A stretch of DNA of 64,000 bases from assembly GCA_016795485.1 (NCBI GenBank), contig JAEUHM010000009.1, positions 124,001-188,000 of the forward strand. The letters run 5' to 3'. Source of the stretch: Verrucomicrobiaceae bacterium (GTDB taxonomy: Bacteria; Verrucomicrobiota; Verrucomicrobiia; Verrucomicrobiales; Verrucomicrobiaceae). A model generated the notes under the pieces. The model was not told the DNA's origin and did no database searches. It was given only the letters and a program-made list of their open reading frames with translations. Both the position numbers and the translations under genes were made by a program. Shown here piece by piece: positions 9,308-18,142 of the stretch (within the stretch, counting starts at the first letter, position 1; each line of letters opens with the position of its first letter).

Positions 9308-11326
9308 TCATCTAGGCAGCAACATTTTGGCAGCCTGAACGAAGTTGCGCATGACAGTTCGAACGTTGTCACCGCCGCATTTGCCGCCAGCGATTGCTTT
9401 CTCTTTCCAGTAAGTGGGCGAACGGAGGATTTTGCGCTTGCTGAGCACTTGGAGGCTGTCGGCGGCGGTGGTCGCGGGTTCAAAGTGACGCGCCAAGTTG
9501 TGCAGCATCTCCGCGACGATGGCACCATCGAAGCTGGTTTTTCCGATCCAGTCATCGGCGTTCGTGATGATTTTTCGCTCGGCGAGCAGTTGGAGGTCGA
9601 GCTTGTATTGATCTGCTGCGATGGCTTTTGATTTGGCGATTTCCGGTTTGGGTTCGTTGGGATCGAGAATCGCGCGGCCTGCTTTCAATCGCTCGGCGAG
9701 CATGGGGTAGGCGAGGGCGTGGGGGGTGGTTTTGTTTTGAAGGGACAGGCTCGCGGCGGCTGCAGCGGCTTGGCCCATCTCCATGTAGATGGACTCCATG
9801 CGCATGGAGCTATAGGCGACGTGGGTGGCGGAGACGCAGACGGAGACGAGGAGGTTTTGGCACTGGTTCGGCTGCGGCAGCAGGGAGCGGTAGCTGATGC
9901 CGTAGGGCTTCACGCCACGGAAGAAGTGGCCTTCCCAGACCAGCTCGCCCTGGTCATTCATGAACATGCCGACCTTGTGGGAATCGAGCGCGTAGGAGCC
10001 GACGGCGATGATGTCCTGGATGGGATCGCGAGCAGGAGCGGCGGTCATTTTGCCATCGGCGCCCTTGGTCTTCAGCGGGAAGTTGTTTTCGTTCATCACA
10101 TGCACGCCGATCATACGCCGCGCCTCGCGGACGTAGAGCTGCGTAGGCCAGTGGTCGTTGTCGGTGAACTCGTCTTTGGCGAGTCCCCAGCGGGCGACAT
10201 CCTGGCGGAAGTCTTCGGGCACACGCGGATCATTGCCCAAGAACCAAAAGAAGCCCTGCACATAGCCGCGATGCTCGGCGAGGATGCGCTCGCGCTCGGC
10301 ATAGGATGCCTCGGGCCAGCCGTAACTGCCGGCAATGTAGTCGGTGGAAAAGGTGCCGGCGTTGTTGCTGTCCGTCTTCAGATTCGGCATGGGCACACGA
10401 GTGAAGTAGCCTTTGCCGGGCGTGACACTTTTCTTCCGCTGCATGTCTCGCAGCATGAGTTCGTAGTTCAGCGGGTTGTAGTTGGCCGGTTTCGTGATCG
10501 GCACGCGATTCTCCGGCACGGTGGTGAGGCAGAGGCGGAAATTGTAGGCCTGGAAGCGATGATCCGCCGCGCCGTGCTGGCCGTAGGGCTTGGGTTCGAT
10601 ACGCGGCAGCAGGCCGCTCTTCGGATCGCCCTCTACGAGGTAGGGACTGATTTTGGCGCTGCCGGTTTCGTCGATTTGGACGCCGTTCATCGTTTCGTTG
10701 TGGGTAGCGTTGGCCTCGCGCCCCACAGTGTAAGCCACGCCTGCGGCAGCCATGAGATCGCCTTCATAAGTGGCATCAATGAAGTAGCGCCCACGGATGA
10801 CGAGGCCGCTTTCCATCGTGATGCTGCGGATGACGCCGTCTTCCTTGATCACACCGCCTTTGCCGCGATTCAGCCTTTCGTCACGCAGGATTTTCGCCCC
10901 AGAGTCCGCGAGCCATTTCTCGAAAATCATCCGCGCCACATGCGGCTCGAAAAACCATTGGCATTTCATGTCCTCACGGTAAATCAGGCCGTGCTTCGGC
11001 AAATATTCCGCGCGCGTCTCGCGTGTCCACTTCGTCGGGTCTTCGTAGTGTTTGTAAACGTCCTCAAAAAAGCTGCGGGCCAGTCCACCAACGGTCCAAT
11101 AGACGCCCTTGTCAGATGCGCCAAGGCCACCGGTCATCATGCCGCCGAGAAACTTCTCCGGCACGACGAGGATCACCGAATGCCCCTGCGATGCGGCCTC
11201 ACGCACAGCCGCGATGCCTGAGGAAGTGCCGCCATAGATGACGATGTCAGCGGAAGCTTCCTCAGCAGCCGCAAAAGCCGGAACGAGAACGCATAGAGCG
11301 AGAAGGAGGTGGTGAATCTTGTTCAT
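9308..11326 (-). CDS. Exported FAD-dependent oxidoreductase (PF12831 type)
   Basis: Starting at MNKIHHLLLALCVLVPAFAAAEE gives a clean signal peptide; an in-frame ATG 7 codons upstream (11347) is also possible. The FAD-binding Rossmann motif is VIYGGTSSGIAAVREAASQG, followed by EKFLGGMMTGGLG and a conserved FIDATYEGDLMAAAG segment. These features identify the FAD-dependent oxidoreductase family PF12831, which is common in secreted, often substrate-uncharacterised enzymes of Planctomycetes and Verrucomicrobia. The C-terminal FAD-contacting segment CVSATHVAYSSMRMESIYMEMG is present, so the protein looks complete. It begins directly after the FecR-type gene (stop at 11348), which points to an ECF-FecR-enzyme operon. 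The substrate is unknown. Confidence 0.85.
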   Translation of the reverse strand: MNKIHHLLLALCVLVPAFAAAEEASADIVIYGGTSSGIAAVREAASQGHSVILVVPEKFLGGMMTGGLGASDKGVYWTVGGLARSFFEDVYKHYEDPTKWTRETRAEYLPKHGLIYREDMKCQWFFEPHVARMIFEKWLADSGAKILRDERLNRGKGGVIKEDGVIRSITMESGLVIRGRYFIDATYEGDLMAAAGVAYTVGREANATHNETMNGVQIDETGSAKISPYLVEGDPKSGLLPRIEPKPYGQHGAADHRFQAYNFRLCLTTVPENRVPITKPANYNPLNYELMLRDMQRKKSVTPGKGYFTRVPMPNLKTDSNNAGTFSTDYIAGSYGWPEASYAERERILAEHRGYVQGFFWFLGNDPRVPEDFRQDVARWGLAKDEFTDNDHWPTQLYVREARRMIGVHVMNENNFPLKTKGADGKMTAAPARDPIQDIIAVGSYALDSHKVGMFMNDQGELVWEGHFFRGVKPYGISYRSLLPQPNQCQNLLVSVCVSATHVAYSSMRMESIYMEMGQAAAAAASLSLQNKTTPHALAYPMLAERLKAGRAILDPNEPKPEIAKSKAIAADQYKLDLQLLAERKIITNADDWIGKTSFDGAIVAEMLHNLARHFEPATTAADSLQVLSKRKILRSPTYWKEKAIAGGKCGGDNVRTVMRNFVQAAKMLLPR

Positions 11327-11347
11327 GAGCGAGAAAAGGTGACGCAT

Positions 11348-12628
11348 TCAAAGTGGCTTGGCCGCGATGCCATACATCCAGAGCATGCGTTGATCGGGAG
11401 TGTCTCGTGGTGAGCCAAGCGTGATGGAGCCCGCCTGTTGCAGCTCGCGCTTCCACACGGCAAAGGGTGCCATGTTGCCCGCGCCTGGGCCGACAGCCAC
11501 AGCATGGCCGCTGTCGAGCTTCGGCGCGTTTTCCAAGCCGATGCGTGCGCCGGTGTCGGTGAAGGTTTCCTCCAGCCAAGTGGGAGCCGCCGTGCGGCTG
11601 TCAAACAGCACATAGAGCACTGCCGGGCGCGACACAGTGATGGTGATGTCGAGTGCCACTTTCGCACGGTCGTTCACAAAGGTCTGCACGAGGTCAGCGT
11701 CGAGCAGCTCGGCAGGCATTCCGGCGGCGGTGAGGCCGTTCCACTCATGCCGCTGGCCCACAAAGGCGCGCGCGTCCTCGCGCAGCCCACCGGAGATGAT
11801 GCGGTAGTAGTTCTTCGCGCCGGGATCACGCAGGTTGTCATGCACGGAGGCGATTACCGAGACTTTGTCATCACCGCGCGTGGACCACGCCGCCGCGCTG
11901 CCGATCGAGGTCACACTCATGATGCGGCTGAGCTGCTGGCGCGCGTCCACACGCACGGCCTCGCCTTCCACCAGCCGCGTCATCGGCCCGCGCTTGGGCT
12001 GGCGATCAAAGACCTCCACCTCGCCCTGAAACACCACCACGTCCGTGTGACCGGACCGCGTCACATCCACGCCAAATTTGGTGCCGAGGTCCACCACCTG
12101 CGCCTGCGCGGTATCGACGATGAAGCCCTTGCCATCGTCACCGACATCCGCCGTGACCTGGCCGAAGGTGACACGCACATGCATCGCATCCACGAACTGC
12201 ATCTCCACCGGCGCGGCGACATCCAGCAGCACGCCCGAGGTCAGCCGCATCTGCACATGACCGATGTCCATTTTCAAATGCCCGAGCCGCACGCGCTGAC
12301 CAGCCTGCCATGTGCCGGAACTCTGCACGATTTCGACTTCCACACCTCGATTCACGGACCAAAGCGCCGTGAGACCTGCCAGCACCACCGCAGCAGCGGC
12401 CGCCAGCACGCGTTTTACTGGTAATCGAGGGATATTCCGCGCCGCGACAGGCTTTCCCTTCACCGCCGACCCTTTCGCAAAACGCAAACAAGCATCCAGC
12501 CGCATCTGCGTCACATACTCCGCGCGCAGGGCTGCATCTGAGCGCAGTCTTTTCGCCAGCTCTTCATGCTGTTCCGAGGTCGCTGTGCCATCAAGCGCCG
12601 CAGCAACAAGGTTGTTAAACTCGTTCAT
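11348..12628 (-). CDS. FecR-type transmembrane regulator with C-terminal beta domain
   Basis: A 426-residue protein. The N-terminal about 70 residues (EQHEELAKRLRSDAALRAEYV) resemble anti-sigma/FecR cytoplasmic regions. One transmembrane helix follows (VLAAAAAVVLAGLTALWSV, about 74-92). The FecR core comes next: GQRVRLGHLKMDIGHVQMRL...VDLGTKFGVDV...VVVFQGEVEVFD...VEGEAVRVDA. The last 150 residues (VALDITITVSRPAVLYVLFDSR...WLEETFTDTG) look like an extra-cytoplasmic beta-sandwich. The gene overlaps the upstream ECF sigma factor by 4 bp (ATGA), so the two are translationally coupled. Inferred role: anti-sigma or sensor partner of that sigma factor. Confidence 0.85.
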   Translation of the reverse strand: MNEFNNLVAAALDGTATSEQHEELAKRLRSDAALRAEYVTQMRLDACLRFAKGSAVKGKPVAARNIPRLPVKRVLAAAAAVVLAGLTALWSVNRGVEVEIVQSSGTWQAGQRVRLGHLKMDIGHVQMRLTSGVLLDVAAPVEMQFVDAMHVRVTFGQVTADVGDDGKGFIVDTAQAQVVDLGTKFGVDVTRSGHTDVVVFQGEVEVFDRQPKRGPMTRLVEGEAVRVDARQQLSRIMSVTSIGSAAAWSTRGDDKVSVIASVHDNLRDPGAKNYYRIISGGLREDARAFVGQRHEWNGLTAAGMPAELLDADLVQTFVNDRAKVALDITITVSRPAVLYVLFDSRTAAPTWLEETFTDTGARIGLENAPKLDSGHAVAVGPGAGNMAPFAVWKRELQQAGSITLGSPRDTPDQRMLWMYGIAAKPL

Positions 12629-13155
12629 GCCAGCCCCTCCTCCGTGTTAGCGCGGCCAATGCACTCCGCCAGCAATTGGCGGATGCGATACAGCAGCGCC
12701 GAAATCGCATTCGCCGCCTTTCCTTCCCTTGCGGCGATGTCATTCACGGCCTCGCCGTGCATGTAGCGGCTCTCCACGAGCGCTCGCTGAGCCAGTGGCA
12801 GTTTTTGCAGACACAGCTCCAGCGCGTGAAGGCCGCCCGGCCCTGCCGACTGCCGCCCATACTCATCCGCGATCTCGCCGAGCAGCGCATCGTCAAAGAC
12901 CAGCCGGTCACGCGACTGCCGCTTTCGATGAGCCAGCACCTCAAAATGCGCCACCCGCAGCGCCCACGGCAAAAATGGCCGCGACGCATCATACTGCACC
13001 ATTTTCTGCCACAGCACGCGGTTTGTCTCCTGCAGCACATCCGCCACCTCAGAAGCCCCCGCCATCATCGTGTGAATCGACCCATACAACGCGCTCTGCG
13101 CCTCCGTGAGGCGCTGAACGAACTGGCTCATCAAATCTGGGTCTGTCTCTGGCAT
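12625..13155 (-). CDS. ECF-family RNA polymerase sigma factor
   Basis: A 176-residue sigma-70 factor with region 2 (LYGSIHTMMAGASEVADVLQETNRVLWQKMVQYDASRPFLPWALRVA) and region 4 (LPLAQRALVESRYMHGEAVNDIAAREGKAANAISALLYRIRQLL). The spacing and wording fit the small ECF group frequent in Verrucomicrobia and Planctomycetes (TIGR02989-like). It is coupled to the FecR-type gene by a 4-bp overlap, with the FAD enzyme downstream. It probably directs transcription of its own operon in response to a surface signal relayed by the FecR protein (inference). Confidence 0.9.
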   Translation of the reverse strand: MPETDPDLMSQFVQRLTEAQSALYGSIHTMMAGASEVADVLQETNRVLWQKMVQYDASRPFLPWALRVAHFEVLAHRKRQSRDRLVFDDALLGEIADEYGRQSAGPGGLHALELCLQKLPLAQRALVESRYMHGEAVNDIAAREGKAANAISALLYRIRQLLAECIGRANTEEGLA

Positions 13156-13216
13156 TCCCCAGTATCAGCCAAGGTTCTTTGAATCTGATGAAAAAGTTTC
13201 CAGAGGGCAGCAAAAT

Positions 13217-14962
13217 CTACTTCAACCGCTCGATCGGAATCACCGCCATCTCGGCGCTGTTCAGATTGCCTTTGCGTCCGCCGTTGTTGGAGAAGCCGAT
13301 GTAGAGCTTCCCATCGTGCTCCGTGGCACATGGATAGCTGAGCGAGGCCTTAGGATTCGACTCGCCGGAACCGCTGTGCTCGGCGTGACGGATGACGAAG
13401 ACCTTGCTGAGCACTTCTTTGCCCGGCTCGCTGATCGCGATGGTCAGCGGAGCACGCCGGCCGCCGTTGTTTGTGGCATTCGTGCACACAAGATAGCGCC
13501 GACCATTGCTCAGCATGCCTGCAGCAGGTTTGCTGGTGGTCATCGGCAGATTGCTCTCGCCCATCGTAGTCCACGTGCGACCATAGTCCGTGCTCTTTGA
13601 GATCAAAGCGAGCGGCTTGCCGCCGTAGCGGGCGATATTGAGCACATTCGGCCCATCCACGATGATCGACGATTCACCCCACATGCGGATGCCTTCATGC
13701 ACCGGGATGCCGATGAAGTCCCATTTCGTGAAATCATCGCCGTGACTGATCGCCACGGCGGCGGGGAAGACACCACGATTGGAATAAGGCCCCGCGCTGA
13801 TGCCGGGCATGATCCAGTTTCCATCGCGCATCTTCACCGGCTCATTCAGCGCCCAGAAGCCGCTTTCGATCACCACACCGTGCTTTACCCACTGCCCGCT
13901 GGCCTCATCAAGCGAATAGGCCCGCGTGTGGATGCGCTCCATTTTGTTGTAGTAGGCACCGTGAAAGGCCCAAAGCTTTCCGGCATGCGAAACGAACACG
14001 CCATGACTCACCGCGAGGTCTTTTTCCTCACCCGCATCGATCACACGCAGCTCGCTCCATGTCCGCCCGCCATCCTCGCTCACGCGATACTGCGCCTGCT
14101 CGGTCACCGTGTTCTCTTCGCCTTGGTTGTGTCCGATGGACGCGTAGAGCCTGCCTTTGTGCCAGCAGAGGCCCACGCCGTGCAGGAAGGTGTATCCATC
14201 GCCCTCCTTGTCCCATTTTTTGATGACGTGAAACTCCACCCCATCGAGCACCGGCAGGTCTTTGGCCTCAGCAAGCTTCTGCGAGGCATCCCAAAGCGGA
14301 AACTCCGCCGTCTTCGGCTTCGGCAGCTCATGCGTGCTCGTCACCGGCTTGAACAATGCCGCGATCTCCTCCGCACTCATCGCCCGTGGCTCGATACGCA
14401 CCTCATCCAGCGCTCCTAGAAAAGTCTGCCGAGCCTTCCCCTCATCAAAAATGCCTCCCAGCGTGATCGGAGCCTCCGTAGCCAGAATCGGCTGTTTGAG
14501 CTTCGTTTCGCCCATCAGCTTGCCATTCAAATAGAGCCTCGCTTTCGCCGATTCGACCACCAAGGCGGCAAAATGCCACGAACCGGCCTTCAGCGGCTCC
14601 GCACATGAAATCGTGCTCCAGCCGTTTTGATGGAGATAGGCCTTCAAATGCACGTCCGGCTCAATTGTTAGCCCCCACTGCCGTTCATTGAGCGAGTAGC
14701 GATTTTTGCCGATGAGCATCTGCTGCTCGCCATTGAGCGCATACGGATTGAACCAAACCGATACTGTAAAAGCCCCGCTCGCGAGCTTTGCACTGTCCTT
14801 CAACTCAATGAGCGAAGCCCCATCCAGCTTCAAACACCCACCAGCAGCCCCCGCAGCCGTTTTGACGACACCACGAGGTATCATCGCATCATCCACCGCG
14901 TCCAAAGACCACGTTTCAGCATGGATGGAGGCGGTGAGTAAAAGAATGGCGAGGGAGCGCAT
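13217..14962 (-). CDS. Exported LamG-sialidase (BNR propeller) protein
   Basis: 581 residues from the ATG at 14962 (MRSLAILLLTASIHA, a signal peptide); a GTG two codons upstream is less likely. Residues about 20-205 form a LamG/concanavalin-like jelly roll (GGCLKLDGASLIELKDS...FTVSVWFNPYAL...ALDEVRIEPRAMS). Residues about 235-580 form a BNR/sialidase-like beta-propeller with Asp boxes SEDGGRTWSEL and STDYGRTWTTM. The fold is that of exo-alpha-sialidases, but I cannot confirm the arginine triad, so it may act on another sugar acid. It lies upstream of the ECF sigma gene on the same strand, separated by about 60 bp. Confidence 0.85.
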   Translation of the reverse strand: MRSLAILLLTASIHAETWSLDAVDDAMIPRGVVKTAAGAAGGCLKLDGASLIELKDSAKLASGAFTVSVWFNPYALNGEQQMLIGKNRYSLNERQWGLTIEPDVHLKAYLHQNGWSTISCAEPLKAGSWHFAALVVESAKARLYLNGKLMGETKLKQPILATEAPITLGGIFDEGKARQTFLGALDEVRIEPRAMSAEEIAALFKPVTSTHELPKPKTAEFPLWDASQKLAEAKDLPVLDGVEFHVIKKWDKEGDGYTFLHGVGLCWHKGRLYASIGHNQGEENTVTEQAQYRVSEDGGRTWSELRVIDAGEEKDLAVSHGVFVSHAGKLWAFHGAYYNKMERIHTRAYSLDEASGQWVKHGVVIESGFWALNEPVKMRDGNWIMPGISAGPYSNRGVFPAAVAISHGDDFTKWDFIGIPVHEGIRMWGESSIIVDGPNVLNIARYGGKPLALISKSTDYGRTWTTMGESNLPMTTSKPAAGMLSNGRRYLVCTNATNNGGRRAPLTIAISEPGKEVLSKVFVIRHAEHSGSGESNPKASLSYPCATEHDGKLYIGFSNNGGRKGNLNSAEMAVIPIERLK

Positions 14963-15161
14963 GCTCACAAAACGCTAGACGGAGCAGTCTCTACGATTTT
15001 CGCACTGATATGATAACAGCGCTCACACCCGCTGGACCATACTTAGCGAAGACTACCGCCTTCCACATGCCGCGAAACAAACATAGAAGTCGCTCGCGGA
15101 TGCATTAGGCGTGGTCGTGGGCGTCCGGTTGCGGCAATGTTGTTTACGGTATCTGTGAAGG

Positions 15162-15677
15162 TCATTCACTCTTCAATAGGTCCATGCTGAGTTCATAACC
15201 ACCAACCTCCGCCACAGGATCAGCCTGAAGGCTTAGCGACAGCGTGGACTCGTTCGAGTTGCCGATGGAGATCATGGCACGCTGCCCGGGTTGGCTGAAC
15301 AAGCTGGGCATCGACAGCATGTCCACGCCGCGAGTGCTCTGCAGCGACTCTTGCAGCCCACGAAACCGCTCGGGGTCGATGGCGCTGTAGTTTTCAAAGT
15401 CGAAATTGTCGGGAAACAGGTCCTTCGCATCCGTATCCGACACGGCGTCATAGGACAAATGCAGCAGCTTGGCCGTCATCTTCACATGCCCCTCAGGAGT
15501 CGTCTCCGGCGTCACGATGGCCATGCCGTTCATGCCGGGAGCAATCTCCCAATACCCCAACACGGCCGATTCACCCGGCTTGAGGCGGATTTTGCCCTTG
15601 GAGGTGATTTGGAGTGGTTTTCGAACTGCGGATGGTTTTTCGGCCTTGGGAGGAGTTGGAGCCGATAGGCTTGTTTG
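15162..15677 (-). pseudogene. 3' part of a membrane-anchored protein gene split by an IS element
   Basis: The frame runs from the IS target duplication to a stop at 15162. Joined to the 5' part at 18156-18280, after removal of the IS and one target duplication, it gives a continuous 210-residue protein. The retained part reads LSAPTPPKAEKPSAVRKP, then KIRLKPGESAVLGYWEIAPG, and ends STRGVDMLSMPSLFSQPGQRAMISIG...ELSMDLLKSE. The segment around TRGVDMLSMPS..SQPGQRA is reminiscent of secretin-like proteins of the PVC group (low confidence). A GTG at 15563 could in principle start a shorter product lacking the membrane anchor. Confidence 0.8.
15670..15677. repeat. Left target-site duplication (CTTGTTTG)
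   Basis: The 8-bp sequence CTTGTTTG directly precedes the left inverted repeat and is repeated exactly after the right one at 18156-18163. IS1595-family elements characteristically generate 8-bp duplications. Confidence 0.95.
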
Positions 15678-15745
15678 GGTGACTATATACTTGACTCACC
15701 TTGATTTGCAGTTGAGCCACGTTGATTCCGCGTGTTTCAAAAACA

Positions 15746-16759
15746 ATGGCAGATCAACAATGGGATAAACTCTGGTTTAAAACCGCTGACATCACAAGTG
15801 CGGTAGTAATTGAAAGCGAAGAACTGAAAGAAGTGGTAACTTCATTCACCGCCAATGTGTTCAGAGTCGGGAGAATTGTGGGATTCCCGGCTTTTCTGGC
15901 GGGCCTTTCGGCGCGCTATCAATCAGCGATAGATTTGGCTCGCCTTGAAGAACTTGGCAGGTTGTTCCTGTCTGAGCCGGAGAGCAAAGACGTGGAATTA
16001 CTTAACAGACTAAGGGAGCGCAAGGAGCTTCACATCAAAAATTCCATGATCGCAGATATTGAGCAAAACAAAATGGGGGATTTTTTGCGTCAAGGTGGAG
16101 ATTTGTTTAAAGAGATAATGAGTCTCTACGACACCGATGAAGACGCCAAGTCAATTTTCAACTCACTGATTTTGTCAGCTTGGACAACAATGGAAACCAT
16201 GCTTGGAGACTTGTGGGAGACATCTGTTAATGTTCGCCCTACTCATTTGTCGGTGATGGACGGTAAAAGGCAGGCTACCAAAAAATCCAGGGCCGATGAC
16301 GATGATGGCGAGCAAATCGACACAAAAAGCATTCCACTAAAAGATGTCTATCGGCACAATCTGGACCTGTCTAAGTCGCTAGGAACTATTTTGAAAGGCA
16401 ACCTCAAGTTTGTGAACCTTGGATCAGTGGTGAAAGCCTACCTTCAATCCTTCTACACTGATGCCGACGAGATTCACAAACTAATCCAAGAAGAGTCTTT
16501 GCTAGCTCTGTTCATTATGCGCAATGCTATCGTGCACAAAGCAGGGAAAGTGGACGTCAAGTTTATGTCTGAGCGAGGAAGGGCGAAGGTGGCACTCGCC
16601 AAATGGCAAGGATTGACATTGCACGATTCCATAGAGATTGACGGGAACGATGTGCGTGGTTTAATTGAGCCAGCGTTCAAGACGGGCGCGACATTGATTG
16701 TTGAAGTAGATAAATGGATCAAGAATCATCCAGAGCCACGGAGCCTTTATTTCCTCTAG
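15746..16759 (+). CDS. IS passenger: HEPN-domain RNase-like protein
   Basis: 337 residues from ATG at 15746; a TTG 8 codons upstream is in frame but weaker. The C-terminal half (about 135-290) is helical and carries the HEPN signature R-N-x3-H: FIMRNAIVHKAGKVD, with R259 and H264. An earlier helix, FNSLILSAWTTMETMLGDLWE, is typical of the MAE_28990/RiboL-PSP-type HEPN group. HEPN proteins with this R-x4-6-H motif are metal-independent RNases used in toxin-antitoxin and anti-phage systems (family knowledge). The N-terminal 130 residues are not recognised. The neighbouring zinc-ribbon gene overlaps its 3' end by 46 bp, so the two are probably translated together. Role in the IS (addiction, defence or regulation) is inference. 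Confidence 0.75.
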   Translation: MADQQWDKLWFKTADITSAVVIESEELKEVVTSFTANVFRVGRIVGFPAFLAGLSARYQSAIDLARLEELGRLFLSEPESKDVELLNRLRERKELHIKNSMIADIEQNKMGDFLRQGGDLFKEIMSLYDTDEDAKSIFNSLILSAWTTMETMLGDLWETSVNVRPTHLSVMDGKRQATKKSRADDDDGEQIDTKSIPLKDVYRHNLDLSKSLGTILKGNLKFVNLGSVVKAYLQSFYTDADEIHKLIQEESLLALFIMRNAIVHKAGKVDVKFMSERGRAKVALAKWQGLTLHDSIEIDGNDVRGLIEPAFKTGATLIVEVDKWIKNHPEPRSLYFL

Positions 16760-16920
16760 AAGAGCGTTGCTACTTCTGTCGCGGAGTTGGACGCGAAGAC
16801 ACCATTGAGGGAGAATGGGTTTGTGACGCCTGCAATGGTTCTGGAATGATGCCAACAGAGTTAGGCCAACGCATCCTAGCGTTGGTTGCTCGACACGCTA
16901 GCGCGATACGGGTTTCTTGA
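16714..16920 (+). CDS. IS passenger: small zinc-ribbon protein
   Basis: A 68-residue protein overlapping the HEPN gene by 46 bp in another frame. It carries two CxxCxG-type knuckles, CYFCRGVG and CDACNGSG, 13 residues apart, like half of a DnaJ zinc finger, followed by a helix (LGQRILALVARHA). The overlap implies coupled translation with the HEPN protein. It could be a partner or antitoxin of that protein (inference). Its 3' end overlaps the convergent 49-residue gene by 23 bp. Confidence 0.6.
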   Translation: MDQESSRATEPLFPLEERCYFCRGVGREDTIEGEWVCDACNGSGMMPTELGQRILALVARHASAIRVS

Positions 16921-17047
16921 CTGCGCGCCTCGTCTGATACTCCGCTTCCCTCTGGTCAATCTCCTTTTTCGGCACAGAAAGCACCTTCTTGGCGAACGCT
17001 TGGAACTTCTCAAACGGTCGCGGTTCTGTCTTGGTTTTGACGCTCAT
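16898..17047 (-). CDS. IS passenger: 49-residue basic protein
   Basis: Starting at ATG 17047 (MSVKTKTEPRPFEKFQAFAKKVLSVPKKEIDQREAEYQTRR) gives 49 residues; an upstream start at 17083 adds 12 residues of little character. The FxKFxxFAKKVLSVPKxEI pattern resembles short antitoxin-like proteins that accompany toxin genes. It lies just downstream of the transposase on the same strand and converges on the zinc-ribbon gene. Function unknown; an antitoxin against the HEPN protein is one possibility. Confidence 0.55.
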   Translation of the reverse strand: MSVKTKTEPRPFEKFQAFAKKVLSVPKKEIDQREAEYQTRRAVKKPVSR

Positions 17048-17121
17048 GAGTAGAAGTGTGCCACAAGCGGAAGCATAGGCCAAGGCGTTATTTCTTTCGT
17101 CGTCTCCCGCGTTTGTCCTGC

Positions 17122-18108
17122 TTATGCCGGAAGATAGTCGTTAGGTTCTCCCTCTCCGATGAGTTTGGCATACCGGAGCCCCTTGCCTACGATGCCCATG
17201 ATGCCTTTGAGAAAGCGGCCTTGATCATCGTCTTTCCGCTCATTGAACCGGAAAGCCTGTTCGTCCAGGTAACGGAAAAGGTGGAAGGGAGCAGGGCAAA
17301 CGTATGTGCCTTTGATCATCCGCTTGAGCAGACACCAGAAGTTTTCCAAGCCGTTCGTATGAACGTTGCCCTTCACATAGGTAACAGCGTGATCAACGAC
17401 TTGATGCACAAAGTCATTCTCCAAGCCCTGATACGATTTGAGAGCGTCCGTATGAACTTCTGAGCCTTTGAGCACATACTCTTTCACGTTGGCTTGAACC
17501 TCGGGCTTCTTAGTCGTCTTGAGCACCTTCAGCTTCACACGTGATGCTTTGTCACGCGTGCCACGCTCAAGCAGCCCCTGCACGGCAGTCATGGCCACGC
17601 CGCCCGTTGCATGTCCGTAGACGGCTTCACGCTTAGCTTTCTGTTTGGCGTTCATCGAACGTGCCTTGGCTCCGATGTAGGTTTCATCTGCTTCTACGTT
17701 GCCTTCCATCTTGGTAATCGACCCATCTTGCAGGGCGAGCCTGATACGATGCAGCATGTGCCAAGCACTCTTCTGTGTCACTCCAATGGCCCTGGCAAGC
17801 TCACACGAACTGATGCCATTCTTTGCGTTCACGATCATCCAGAAGGCAGGGAACCACTTGTCATATCCAAGAGCGCTATCTTCAAAGATCGTGCCGACTT
17901 TGGCGCTGAACTGCTTCTTGCAGTCCAGGCACTTCCAGACCTTACGAGTCGAAAGGAACGAAACACGATCACATCCGCACTTGGCACAGGTAACGTTGCC
18001 ATCAGGCCAACGGAGCGACTTCATGAAAGCAAAGGCTTTGTCAGGATCGGAGAAGTAGCGAATCGCTTCGGTAAGAGTCTCAGGGAAGGTGTTTTGGTCG
18101 TCGTTCAT
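17122..18108 (-). CDS. IS1595-family (ISXO2-like) transposase
   Basis: 328 residues. The N-terminal zinc ribbon is C41-x2-C44...C60-x2-C63 (CAKCGCDRVSF...KCLDCKKQF), followed by a helix-turn-helix-like stretch (SSCELARAIGVTQKSAWHMLHRI). The DDE catalytic domain has D141 in EADETYIGAK, D221 in VHTDALKSYQGL and E255 in HTNGLENFWCLLKR. This order is the hallmark of IS1595/ISXO2 transposases. The gene is full length and lies just inside the right inverted repeat. Its start follows only 6 bases after a good -10 box. Confidence 0.97.
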   Translation of the reverse strand: MNDDQNTFPETLTEAIRYFSDPDKAFAFMKSLRWPDGNVTCAKCGCDRVSFLSTRKVWKCLDCKKQFSAKVGTIFEDSALGYDKWFPAFWMIVNAKNGISSCELARAIGVTQKSAWHMLHRIRLALQDGSITKMEGNVEADETYIGAKARSMNAKQKAKREAVYGHATGGVAMTAVQGLLERGTRDKASRVKLKVLKTTKKPEVQANVKEYVLKGSEVHTDALKSYQGLENDFVHQVVDHAVTYVKGNVHTNGLENFWCLLKRMIKGTYVCPAPFHLFRYLDEQAFRFNERKDDDQGRFLKGIMGIVGKGLRYAKLIGEGEPNDYLPA

Positions 18109-18114
18109 GCAACC

Positions 18115-18142
18115 ATTCTACCTCACTTCCTGGGTGAGTCAA
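18115..18142 (-). promoter_or_regulatory. Transposase promoter partly inside the right inverted repeat
   Basis: On the minus strand TTGACT (18142-18137, inside the inverted repeat) and TAGAAT (18120-18115) are 16 bp apart and each match the sigma-70 consensus at 5 of 6 positions. The transposase ATG begins 6 bases later, so little or no leader is expected. Placing the -35 box in the terminal repeat is a known way for transposase binding to repress its own gene. Confidence 0.6.

Noticed and set aside
9719-11221. 500-codon plus-strand ORF antisense to the FAD enzyme
   Set aside because: GC-rich shadow of a well-supported gene, with no recognisable protein features; several similar shadows exist (11438-12424, 18292-20013, 25254-26960, 61038-62618).
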